A stretch of DNA of 64,000 bases, from NCBI GenBank assembly GCA_047967505.1, contig CM106541.1; one strand, 5' to 3'. Of this stretch, positions 1 to 9,599 are shown piece by piece. Each line of letters begins with the position of its first letter. Position 1 is the first letter of the stretch. The notes under the pieces were generated by a model that saw only the letters and a program-made list of their open reading frames with translations, had not been told where the DNA came from and did not search any database. Both the position numbers and the translations under genes were made by a program. Source of the stretch: Dipteris shenzhenensis. Its lineage: Eukaryota; Polypodiophyta; Polypodiopsida; Gleicheniales.

Positions 1-742
1 CCGAAACTTCAAAACTTGGCGTTTCGAAACTCCTCGCCTACTATGCCCATCTGGCACCAATCTAGGCACGCCCTATGTAACTGGGTGTCTGTCCACAGCC
101 TGAATGGCCAAGAGGGAGCTTCCAACAGAAAAAGAGCAACAAACTTCAAAAATGACAAATGGAGACCAAAACGAGGGTCAGAACGACCGTACCTGTTGTC
201 CTTGGGGCAAGCTCTACCCTCGCATCTATCCTCTGTCCAGGCCCCCAACAGTGAACGAGTTTATGTCTTGAATATGTATATGAATATACATAAATATAAA
301 TATGTATACAAATATATGAATATACATGAATAATTTTGGACTTTAGAACAACAACAAATCTAAATTTGTACGACTAGATATATTTTAGTCCATTACTCCA
401 TGCATCCATAACAGTCCCTTTTGGAGATCCCACCTCATATCGTCGACGCTTTGCCTCCTCATGACGAGCATAGCGGGTGTGGCACTGCATTCTGTATCAA
501 ATTAGAAAAGGATCATATATCAAACACTTGACCACCCATAGGTATCTCAATTAACCTCGACGCTTTAACACTTACCATGGATATGGTCGCACCCCATTCT
601 CCGTACTTTGAGATGTGATCTCGATGGTGGATATGGAGGGATTCATCCTCCCTGGAGGTACTTGTTGAAGATGAAGACATACTACAAACAAACAACCCAA
701 AAAATGTGTTTGTACTTACAAATTTAATGAGAAAACTTTGTA
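1..742. other. Spacer, no gene recognised
   Basis: No reading frame here resembles a known protein. At about 264-335 there is an AT-rich stretch of imperfect inverted repeats built on ATATGTATATGAATATACAT-like words. The remainder is mixed-composition sequence without repeats that I could classify. Confidence 0.5.
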
Positions 743-1380
743 GCACGTCTAAAAGCGCGCCTATAGGCGTGTCTGTACTGTGGAACACGTCTATAGGCGT
801 GTCTAAAACATAGTGTAGACACGTTGTTAGATGCACTTTTAGACGCGCGAATTGGTTTTTAAGCCTACATTTCGCTCATTTTCAAACTCTGCCACGCTTG
901 CAAACCTTTCAATACACTCATCTCCAAGTATGCACACTTAGCTCTAGGCACCCACACTCATCTCTAGGCATACACACTCAGCCCCAAGCATACAAGAGAA
1001 GAGGGTGAAGAAGGAAGCCTTAAGAGAAGAAGGAGAGGAAGCTTTGAAGAAAGACAAGAAGCTTTTCATACCTCTATCCAAGGTAAGTCTCTTGTCAATT
1101 GGTCCTCTCTCTCAATCTATGATGCTTCTTGTACACTTTGAAAGTTGTTCTCTTCAGATTCGTCCTTTGTCGCATGCATGAAAGAATTTTTTGGGGTACT
1201 TTTGTTCCTTTTGGGGTCGAGTGTCTGTCGTTGTTAGCTTTTTGTCCAGATTTGTCTGTTGGAGCGCATCTAATAGCACGTCAAAAGTTTGGATAAACAA
1301 TGTAGTCGTGCCTATAGATCCGTTGTTAGCCGTGCCTATAGATTCGTTGTTAGCCGCACCTATAGACGCACTCTGAAAGT
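743..1380. repeat. Two clusters of CTATAGGCGTG-type short repeats
   Basis: At 743-848 the words CGCGCCTATAGGCGTGTCT, ACGTCTATAGGCGTGTCT and TAGACACG/TAGACGCG recur in both orientations. At 1305-1374 three head-to-tail 24-bp copies of GTCGTGCCTATAGATCCGTTGTTA start at 1305, 1329 and 1353. Between the clusters (about 905-995) are diverged ~25-bp repeats containing ACACTCATCTC and CTAGGCAT. Arrays of short, partly palindromic motifs are typical of subterminal regions of DNA transposons such as CACTA elements. No terminal inverted repeat was found, so the assignment is inference. Confidence 0.4.
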
Positions 1381-1394
1381 GCAGAACCCAACCT

Positions 1395-1600
1395 TTGCTT
1401 CTCCTTCTCCTTCTCCTTCTCCTTCTCCTTTTCCTTCGCGTTCCCTTTCCCATCTCCCTTCTCCTTAATCCATTCTTCCATCCCCATTCTTCTTCCATTC
1501 TTCCTTCTCTTTCTCTTCTCTTTATTAATCTTTCCTTTCTTCTTACCCTTGCATGCTTGTTTAAGTCGAATTTTCAATGCCTTAAGCATTCATGAGGAAA
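1395..1600. repeat. Pyrimidine-rich simple repeat
   Basis: It begins with about six copies of CTTCTC (from 1396) and degrades into CT-rich sequence. The apparent reading frames on both strands (Leu-rich on plus, Lys/Glu-rich on minus) are a consequence of this composition and are not called as genes. Confidence 0.7.
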
Positions 1601-1900
1601 TAAAGGATTGCATGAATGATGGAAATAAGGGATTGCATGAGGGAAATTGGACTGTAGCATGAGGGCGGGATAAAGATCAAAAGCCCCAAAAGGCAAATCC
1701 AAGTTTACTCTAGAACAGATTGAGAGCTTTTGAAAAGAAGGTAAGTTTTTTCGATGTAGAAAAAAAGGGCATATGACTGCCTAGTGTTCTAAAAATCCCT
1801 TGAGCTTTAGGGAGAAAAAAATGCCTAAAGATTAGCCAAAGACCTTGGTGAGAGGAGTCCTTGACGTACGAGGGAGAGTGGCCAATCCACAGGCTTCTTT

Positions 1901-2450
1901 TTGGATGGTCATGTAATCCAAGGATGGAGGATAGATAGATCAAAGCCATTTATAGCTGAGAATGGTGCACGAAGTCTACAGTTTTCTACGTCTTTGTCCT
2001 ATTACTTGAGATTTAAAAAGTATGCGGTTTTCAGATGGGGAGAGTGGCAAAAGATAGCATTTAACACTCTCAAGGAAAAATTGATCCAGTTCTTCTTGTT
2101 CTTGACTTGCATAAACCATTTGACGTGGAAGTTGCGAGTGTATTGGGGCTGCTCTTGATCAAGGTGGTCACGTGTTGGCCTATGAAAGTTGGAGATTGCG
2201 TGATGCTGAAAGGCATATGCATGTTTATGAGGAGTTATTGGCTGTAATTCATGCCTTAACCATCTGGAAGCACTATCTTTTGGGAGCTGATTTAATGGTC
2301 AAGACAGATAATCAAGGCCTTAGGTTTTTCTTGACCGAGACTAAGCTCTCCAAAAATTTTCCGTCCATTTTCAGATTGTGCATACTCCAAGAGCATAGAA
2401 TAGAGTTGTGGGTGCCCATGCCCTATCTAGAAGGCCATAAGTAGACAATG
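1901..2450 (+). pseudogene. Degenerate Ty3/gypsy pol fragment (end of reverse transcriptase and RNase H)
   Basis: The 2172-2444 frame reads like a gypsy RNase H: VLAYESWRLRDAERHMHVYE, then LLAVIHALTIWKHYLLGADL and VKTDNQGLRFFLTETKL. This matches the usual order of the N-terminal substrate-mimic segment, the A(V/I)xxA(L)xxW segment and the TD(x)QxL segment of RNase H. Upstream at about 2030-2150 a different frame holds the linker after reverse transcriptase (FRWGEWQKIAFNTLKEKLIQ). The two parts are in different frames and the conserved catalytic Asp context is altered, so this is a relic. No flanking LTR pair was found. It reads on the plus strand, toward the coiled-coil gene. Confidence 0.7.
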
Positions 2451-3120
2451 TCACAATCGCCTATCATAGAGGCCTTGAGGACATGAAAGATGACTATCAT
2501 AGAGAATTTGAGGACATGAAATAAGGGTGCAGCCCTTATTTCTGGCACCTAGTGCTGTGTGCTCTTCTCTCTCTCGCGACTAATACATTTCCAGGACCAG
2601 GTGTGCATAGGGCTCTACTTGATGGAGATGCGCCAACACAGGGAGACCTTACTGAGGCAGCTTCGAGCACGGCAGACACTAGATGGGTCACAGGTTGTAG
2701 GGGCAGACCCTACCCAGAGGCAGGTCACGGATTTTTATACGTTTGAGTCAGCCCCAGGACACAGTGGGATCGAGAAGGAGGAGATAGCTGATACGAGGAC
2801 AGCATGGCTCAGCCACCGACGACCACACACGATGTGTATAGCTGCCAGAGTGCACACCATTGAGATATGACCCATTGCTGCCCTCCTCAGAGGGGACCAC
2901 CAGAGGCGTGGGATCACAGTCGATATAGCCCGTCGGGTCCTCAGATCGGGACGATCGTGTCCATCGTTGCCACGCGAGACTACTTGACAGATACAGATGC
3001 GCAACATCTTCATGGCCCACAGGAGGGACGCTCTGATACCATGCGCCGGATCTTGATACCGGGCCCCAGTTTGAGCTTCAGCTCAGTTGGAGAATTTGAG
3101 CTTTTGTTCTGAGTCCGAGC
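2451..3120. other. Unclassified GC-richer segment with an orphan primer-binding-site complement
   Basis: This stretch is more GC-rich than its surroundings and keeps medium-length frames open on both strands without recognisable domains. At 3030-3041 it contains GCTCTGATACCA, exactly the 3' end sequence of plant initiator tRNA-Met, i.e. the complement of the TGGTATCAGAGC primer-binding site used by many plant LTR retrotransposons. That suggests the leader of a minus-strand retroelement whose LTR would lie to the right from about 3042. I could not find the partner LTR. Confidence 0.35.
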
Positions 3121-4573
3121 TAGGAGTTTTGTTTAGCTTAGTTCTCAGCAAAGGGCCCTAGCGCGCCCTTTTGCATCAGCCCTTGGTGGCATGTATGAGT
3201 TTCTTTTTTATGATGCTATATCACTCTGTCCCATAGGCCGGCGAGGTCTTCTGTGGACGTTAATATATCTTTCTTTCTTTCTTTCTCCCTCTTTCCCATG
3301 TACGAGCTAATGGCTGAGTGATTTGCTGCCTTCCCCCCTTCTTTCCTTCAGTTCGAGTGCACTCCTTCTAGATTGTTGATGTTCTTGCTGATTCGAAGTT
3401 GTTGCAGTTTGCTGTTTATCTGTAAAGCTGTGAATTATGAGCCGGGGTTTCAGCAGCAGGTTGGCAGACTGCAGTCTACAGACTGGGTCGGCAGGTCTGC
3501 TGGCTGGCAGACTGGTTTGCCACTCTATGTGGGCTCCATGCCCTCTATAAAAGGGTCCCTTTGGGGGCAGTCCCGCAGTTCAGACCGCAGGGATATCAAA
3601 AAGCACACCAAACACGGGCAGATCTACACAGGTAGAAGAGCCATAAAGGAGTGTTCAGAAGATGAGTTGGAGGAACTCACAACTGAAGACAAGATGAACG
3701 CACATGGTAGTAAGGAAGAGTCTTTTCAGAAGGTACAGCAAATGGAGCCGGTATTTGAATGTCCAGAAGAGACGTAACCGTAGGAAGCTGATTGGTTGAT
3801 CACACCTAGTTGCATTCACACATGCCAACGAGATCAAACGATGCAGTAGCCACAAGTTGCATGGCTACCTCATCTTACCAAAAGCCACCTTAGGGGCCCC
3901 CTTCAAACCTTAGTGCATGAGCATGATCATCCAACAAACTAGACCTTATAACTCACCCGATAACTTCCCTCTCCATATACACAAATAATTAAAAGCAAGG
4001 CCTACAACAGAGTATCAACCCAGGCTTCCTAGGCTTGTACTTGAGCTAGAAAAGTTGATTAACCACTCAAAAGGATAAGTGGTTTCGGAGAGCACTCTGC
4101 CTTACTGGTTAATTTAGGCAATCTCACTGTTCTTGTCAGGCCAGGTACCATTGCCCAACACACCAAGGGCTGTGTGAAGTCCTATAAAAAGAGCCTACAG
4201 AAATGATCATAACCATGTCCACAAAAATGATAGTGAGTGGGAATGGATGTCCATATATAGACACACTTTTGCAGGCACGCACGCACATGTGTGTGCATGC
4301 GCGTGCACGCACGCACACACACAAAATCAAAGTGCATACATAGATGGTCTGCAGACACTAGCATTTTTCTCAATATGCCTGGAAGAAAAGGACTTGTGAT
4401 AAATAATGGGCTGTCTGTGGTAGCATACATTTGCTGATTGTTCATTTATTTAACTGTTTTATTGGAGCAAGGTACAGTGCAGTAAGCTTGGTTACAATAA
4501 ACAGTAGAGTGTTTTGTTTTGATGTTGAATGAATATGATTAATATCATGCTGTTTCTGCCTTGTTTGGAACAG
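3121..4573. other. Spacer, probably decayed LTR or intronic sequence
   Basis: No convincing exon was found. A (CTTT)n run lies near 3270. The frame ending at 3777 (hydrophilic, Glu/Lys-rich) has no recognised domain. A CA/GCAC-rich simple tract lies at 4274-4325. If the coiled-coil gene continues upstream, its earlier exons must lie in or left of this stretch, but I could not identify them. Confidence 0.4.
3545..3554 (+). promoter_or_regulatory. TATA-box-like element
   Basis: CTATAAAAGG is followed by a GC-rich stretch and a region resembling a transcription start. It could be the core promoter of a decayed LTR or a chance match. No gene can be assigned downstream with confidence. Confidence 0.25.
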
Positions 4574-4684
4574 CTGATACGTTTGCAAAATCAAAATTCT
4601 TTCCTTTCAAGAAGAGAGCAAGAACTTCTTTCCAAAATGCACACACAAGAGGTTCTTCAAGCAGAAGTCCAGCGATTACAGGAG
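4574..4684 (+). CDS. Internal exon of an NT-C2/coiled-coil ('myosin heavy chain-related') protein
   Basis: The exon encodes 37 residues beginning LIRLQNQNSFLSRREQELLS and ending EVQRLQE, a heptad-patterned coiled coil. It is preceded by a pyrimidine-rich acceptor ending GGAACAG and followed by GAG|GTGGAT, a usable donor. Both boundaries are phase 0 and join in frame to the exon at 13787 (GGA AAT GAC), where the coiled coil resumes. The text resembles, from memory, the C-terminal coiled coil of plant proteins with an N-terminal NT-C2 (EEIG1/EHBP1-type) domain, whose molecular role is poorly defined. The N-terminal part of the gene is not seen, so the family call is inference. Read past the donor, the frame closes at 4733, as expected for intron. 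Confidence 0.6.
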
Positions 4685-4824
4685 GTGGATGCCTCTTCCT
4701 CATCAAACTCTGAATTTTCCATTCCTCAGAAATAAAAGGTTTTCAGCGTTAAGTAGATTGCAGAATTTAATGAATTAAACTCATTCTTTACTCCTCTCAC
4801 AATTTGATTATGTGGTATAATAAG

Positions 4825-4827
<3 letters not shown>

Positions 4828-4895
<68 letters not shown>
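4828..4895. repeat. Compound (TC)n/(AC)n microsatellite
   Basis: Uninterrupted CT dinucleotides run into CA dinucleotides within the large intron. Confidence 0.95.
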
Positions 4896-4899
<4 letters not shown>

Positions 4900-4989
4900 A
4901 CTTTTTATAATATAGTGAAAACTTTGAATGCTTTATATTACAAGATAGCTATCCCAGAAAAAAACTGGTAAGCCGAAAGATTACATCAA

Positions 4990-5911
4990 TAGAAAATCTC
5001 AATGTAGGACGAATATACATCGTGATCTATGCAATGAGTTTGGAGGCAATCGAAGAGGATTGCTGCAAAGAATGATGGAAGAAAACAAAAATAGAAAAAA
5101 CTGGATCACCGAAGACTCTGTGGTTTCTAGCTTTCCAGAGAGTCCAGAGTGCCAAGTAGCGAACCCAAGTAAAGAACAACTCAAAATCCGGCCGTCGAGG
5201 ATAGATCCCAAACAGCCAAAAAGAGAAGCCTGAGAAAATCTCATTCTCAATCTATGCCGAAGGATGCGCAAGAAGCTCCATGTCTCGGGGCAATGCCAAA
5301 AGATATGAGATACAGATTCCCTCGGAGCTAAACACCGACGACAGATAGCTGGAGCAATACGTCATCGAGGATAGATCCCAAACAACCAAAAAGAGAAGCC
5401 TGAGAAAATCTCATTCTCAATCTGTGCCGAAGGATGCGCAAGAAGCTCCATGCCTCGGGGCAATGCCAAAAGATATGAGATACAGATTCCCTCGGAGCTA
5501 AACACCGACGACAGATAGCTGGAGCAATACGTCTGCATGATAAAAGCTGTCCAGACGGAACAACCCGCAATTGAACACGCCATAGAAAGACCTATTGGCG
5601 TAATGGAACCTTGGAGTGCCAAATTTGTTTCAATCTCTTTCTCCACTATTTGACCGGACGATATCTGATTGGCCTTGTCCGACACTGAGGGTGGTGACAG
5701 CAGAACGGTATATAAAGATGAGACTGTCATATGAGAGAGCTTCAGAGGAGGACAAGTGGAAAGGAAGAAGAGTCCAATCCTGAAGCCTGTCTTGAAGTTC
5801 TAAAGGCAGTACTAGCTGAATTGGCTGAAGCATTCGAGTAATGACCTGCCATACAGGACGATAGTGCATTCCCAAACCATATTTTGCACACACACACACA
5901 CACACAAACAT
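4990..5911 (-). pseudogene. LINE (non-LTR retrotransposon) 3' fragment with RT zinc-binding domain
   Basis: On the minus strand, CRRCLAPRESVSHIFWHCPE is a clear zf-RVT motif (Cys-x2-Cys ... His-x4-Cys), the zinc-binding region after the reverse transcriptase of plant L1-like LINEs. Further downstream (about 5100-5170), WTLWKARNHRVFGD matches the usual C-terminal Trp-x-x-Trp-Lys-Ala-Arg-Asn segment. Upstream (5570-5880) hydrophobic and charged sequence fits the linker before zf-RVT. Frames shift between segments, the zf-RVT part is duplicated, and the reverse transcriptase proper is missing, so this is a dead 5'-truncated copy. It lies antisense within the intron. Confidence 0.75.
5201..5533. 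repeat. Tandem duplication, 170-bp period, inside the LINE fragment
   Basis: 5201-5363 is repeated at 5371-5533 with three mismatches by hand comparison (AACAGCC/AACAACC, CTATGCC/CTGTGCC, CATGTC/CATGCC). The short joint (GTCATCGAGG against GCCGTCGAGG) suggests a simple tandem duplication after insertion. The period is not a multiple of three, so it shifts the frame. Confidence 0.95.
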
Positions 5912-6539
5912 TTGCTCTTAAGAGAGGAAATGGTTTTGCTCAAATCAAATAAGTTTTGAGACTGACGTTACCACCTTGCATTATATAAAAAACAGCAGCA
6001 CGGCACAAGGTACCAACATTCTCTGTCAAAACATAATTGACTGAAAAAGAGGGAGATTAAGCTGTAACAAGTTGGCTGCATCCATGCATTAGAGCCAACA
6101 CAACTTCCATTCACATCTTAAGATCAAAAAACGAATTCAATTGTATACGAAAGTATGGCAGAAGAAAAAACTGCTATCCAAGAGCATGTGTGTAAACTAC
6201 AGTGACCATCGACATATTGGGTTTGCATGCACCAAACCTGTTTCATGTAGCAGTTATCTGTTTTCCATGATCTCAAAGGTAAAATAAAAAACAGAGCATC
6301 GCAAATGTCAGAGGCCTTTGCTGGGTAATTCTCATGTCTCGATGGGAAAGAATCCTGTTCTAGATTACAGAACTAAAAATTATTGCAGCACGAAGGCAGA
6401 GCAAGAGGCCTTCGAGTTGGAGACATTGGGAGTCAAATTATTTTATGTTCAGTTATATCTGGCTAGTCAAAGAGGTAAAGAAGAAGAGATGATATTTTTC
6501 AATAGCCTTAAGGAAGTCTTTATAGCAAAATGGATCTTA
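5912..6539. other. Intronic spacer, no feature recognised
   Basis: AT-rich sequence without recognisable coding similarity. The 105-residue plus frame starting at 6318 runs into gypsy-like sequence only at its end. Confidence 0.4.
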
Positions 6540-7115
6540 AGAACAATTGGCATCATACTTGACCAGTTTCAAATGGCCCACTCAACATATTTCTTGGCTA
6601 CCTGTACAAGTTTCGAGTTATGCTGTGTGGTTTAACAAATGTATCATGTTCTTTTCCTGAGGCTCTAAAGGATGTTGTCAAATTTAAATCCTTTTGACGG
6701 TGTATTTTGATGATATATTAGGGTTTAGTGATCCTTTCGTCAGTATTTGTAAACATTAGCTATTGTCCTTTGAATCTAAGAGAGAATGCAAAACAGTGAC
6801 TTCCTTTGAGAAGAATTTTGTGGTCTCTATTAGTTGTTAGCCTTGATCAAGGCTGGTCTGCCATTAAATGATTAAAACTCAGAATGAAGGTCTTTCTATT
6901 AATGGATGCACATGGGGGTGTGCTTATGCATGTATGTATGAGAGTATATGTATGAACTATGGTCTATTTCTATTGTTGAGCGCTGATAACATCCATGGGG
7001 AATGCCATACTAGCTAGTCCCTACTATGTGTCAAAGGAGTTCATGGTTGTGTGGCGGAACTGCATGGTTTGTTTTCTTGTTAGAGGATGAATTTGAGCAT
7101 GTTCCTGGATGATCC
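6540..7115 (+). pseudogene. Degenerate gypsy reverse-transcriptase fragment
   Basis: At about 6610-6665 the frame gives FRVMLCGLTN followed by SFPEALKDVV, matching the F(x)VMPFGLTNAP...FQ segment. At 6698-6720, VYFDDIL is the catalytic (Y/F)xDD motif. Near 7078 a word GTTAGAGGATGAATTTGAGCATGTTCCTGGAT recurs, diverged, at about 13418-13450, so two pieces of the same family are present. No continuous frame survives. Confidence 0.55.
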
Positions 7116-7839
7116 AGACTTAATAGTGTATGAATTTTTTAAATGGCCTGGAAAAGGTTAAAAATGCTGTGGAGTAGCCTATAAAAGATGTCTACTGATA
7201 TGCTCTTTCTATGGCATTTTTTAAATGATGCCATAAAGATTTCATCCTTAGTCGGAATCCAGCATAGCCAGAAATTGCTCAGTATTATTAACGTATTCAT
7301 ACTGTCACTTACAGATTCAAAAGTTGCATCATGTTTATGTGGAGAGTTGCCAAGCCCAATGCCCATAGGAATTCTCTAGACAAGGGAATAAAAACATTTA
7401 TACTGAGAAGTTTTCATGACTAGGCCAGCACATGCATTTATTATGAAAGAATCACTGGTAATAATATTGCTGGATTAAATCTAGAACATGTCACTGAAAG
7501 GATGGGATATAACTTAGATAAATTTGATTCATACGAAGATTTTGATCTCAGATGCAATTGTTAGGCCTCAAGTGGATTCCAAAGAGTCACAGCTGCTCCA
7601 GAGTCTGTCTGCTGAATTTTCATGTGTTACCTTATGGTCTTCTGCAGAATGTGGAGCATAAGGTAGAGCTTTTCCCTAGAGCTCAGTGAGTATTTAGAGA
7701 ACCATATAGGCTGAGCTCAAAGAAAGGATAAAATTGCTTGGCAATTGTCGAAAAAAGTTTTTATGGGACATATTAAATCTCCCTGGGGTGCGCTGTTATT
7801 CTGCGGGGTAGAAAGGAAATACAATGTGTATGTGCATGG
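7116..7839. other. Intronic spacer between gypsy relics
   Basis: No recognisable motif. It is probably decayed retroelement sequence, because both flanks are gypsy-derived. Confidence 0.35.
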
Positions 7840-9070
7840 ATTACGAAGTTCTCAATAAGGTGACCGTGAAAAATAAATATCCTTTGTCTAGGATGAATGA
7901 TCTCATAGATCTCGCTTACATGGTGTAGCTTATTCCACCAAGCTTGATCTATGTACGGAGTAGCATGAGATTGGTAATAGGGAGGATGTCTTTTCTAAGA
8001 CGGGGTTTTGCACAAGGCATGAGCATTATGAGTTCTTGGTTCTACCATTTGGTCTCTTGAGGGCACCTTTACTTTCTAAACAATATATTTTTCTTTGAAG
8101 CGAAGTTATGTCTAAGCGTGAGTTCTCCAAAAGGGAGCTGTTATATCTTGGCCACGGATCTGTTGACGGTTTTATATTGCTTTTGTAAAGGTCGGGGTAG
8201 TAGTTGAGCAGCTGATTTTACATACTGTCACGGAATTGAGTCCTGTCTATGATTCACTCAGTTTTCCGAAGCTTTTATTCGTGAGTATGCACATATTGTG
8301 ATGCTCCTTTCCAATCTTTTGAAGGGAGAGAAAAGGGAATCCCTTACAAGTAGATCAAATACATACGTGTTGTCTGAACGGATGCTCTGGATGCATGTTT
8401 TAAGGAATTGAAGCATTAGTACCCATGTTGCATATAGTAGATCGAAGTAAACCATTTGTGTGAAAGGGATGCCAATGACTATGCAATTGGTGTAGCCTTA
8501 TTCCTGGATGTTCAACCTGTGGCGTTTATAAGTTGGGAGCTTATTCAAGCACAGATCAAATATCCTATGCATGAAAAGGAGGTTTTTACTGTAGTTCATT
8601 CAATGGAGGCATGATTTATATGGCTTGGATTTTGTGGCGTGTGTGGATAACACACCACTTTTGTACTTGTGTACTACTTTAGACTTGCGTGGTCGTACAG
8701 CTAGATGGTTTGAGCTTATTTGAAATCGGTATAGAAGGGGTGCCACTAGTCTGGTGGCCGATGTGTTCACTGTTAAGTCGCATTAGTTTTGTGAACTTTA
8801 TGAGTTTCACTGAGAACTGGACTGACATCTTTCTACTAATGTCATGTATGTGTATGATTATTATTTCAGCTGTATACGGCAATTGATCCAGGTTGGGGCA
8901 TGACCCGATGAACCAGGTGGTTCGAATTCAAAGGGAAAGAAATCTGAGATCAAAATTCCATTTGTAAATAGTCTCTTGTTCAGAAAGGACGAAGTCTACG
9001 TAGAGATTTCCAGGACACAAGGAAGAAAATTATCTTCGAGTCTCATAACACCCCTATCCTGGCCTCTAAC
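7840..9070 (+). pseudogene. Degenerate gypsy pol, 5' part (RT to linker), interrupted by the hAT element
   Basis: At 7858-7910, [19 protein letters not shown] matches the gypsy RT 'NxxTxKNxYPLPRIDDL' block. At about 8028-8070, YEFLVLPFGL matches the next RT block. At 8465-8600, YAIGVALF, VAFISWEL, KYPMHEKEVFTVVHSM is the RNase H start. At 8975-9060 a pre-integrase linker follows (RKDEVY...). The frame is broken many times. The same relic resumes right of the hAT element at 12508, so the two halves were continuous before that insertion. Confidence 0.65.
9063..9070. other. hAT target-site duplication, left copy
   Basis: CCTCTAAC, identical to 12500-12507 immediately beyond the other end of the element. 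Eight base pairs is the duplication length of the hAT superfamily. Confidence 0.93.
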
Positions 9071-9165
9071 CATAGTTGCCAGGAGTTTTCGAAACGGGAG
9101 GTTTCAAACGGGTTTCATACGTTTGAAACGGGTTTCGAAAAATGAATGAAACGGGTTTCATTCGG
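9071..9165. repeat. hAT left terminal and subterminal repeats
   Basis: Terminal CATAGTTGC is followed by four copies of a GAAACGGG/CGGGTTTCAT motif, one as the near-palindrome ATGAAACGGGTTTCAT. This mirrors the right end and is the side 3' of the transposase gene. Confidence 0.85.
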
Positions 9166-9599
9166 AATGTGAAAATATGTGCATTCATACCTAGGGTATG
9201 CATCATGCCATATACAAAAATGTGCAAATAAAGATTGTAAGTGACTCCATAGTGCATACATGATACAAAAAACATACATATCAAGTATAAGCACCATACA
9301 TACTGAATCCTGATCATACAAAAAGCTAGTCATCAATGATCATACATTATACATATTAGAGTACTCAATGATCATCTTCACACATACATACTGAATGATC
9401 ATACATATTGATAATTGAATCTTGATCATATTGATCACACATACTGAATACTGATAATAATAAAAACTAGAGGAGTCAATGAACCTCCCAAGACCTCCAT
9501 GGTGATGGACCATGAAGGTAAAAAGGTCAAACTACAACTGGAATTCAAAGTACTGTCTATCAATAATAAGTCACAAGTGACAAAGTCACAAATCAAAAG

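Noticed and set aside
1350-1600. Lys/Glu-rich minus frame and Leu-rich plus frame
   Set aside because: Compositional, from the CTTCTC repeat.
3373-3777. 134-residue plus frame as an upstream exon of the coiled-coil gene
   Set aside because: No coiled-coil heptads continuous with the 4574 exon, and it spans a TATA-like, repeat-derived region; evidence insufficient.
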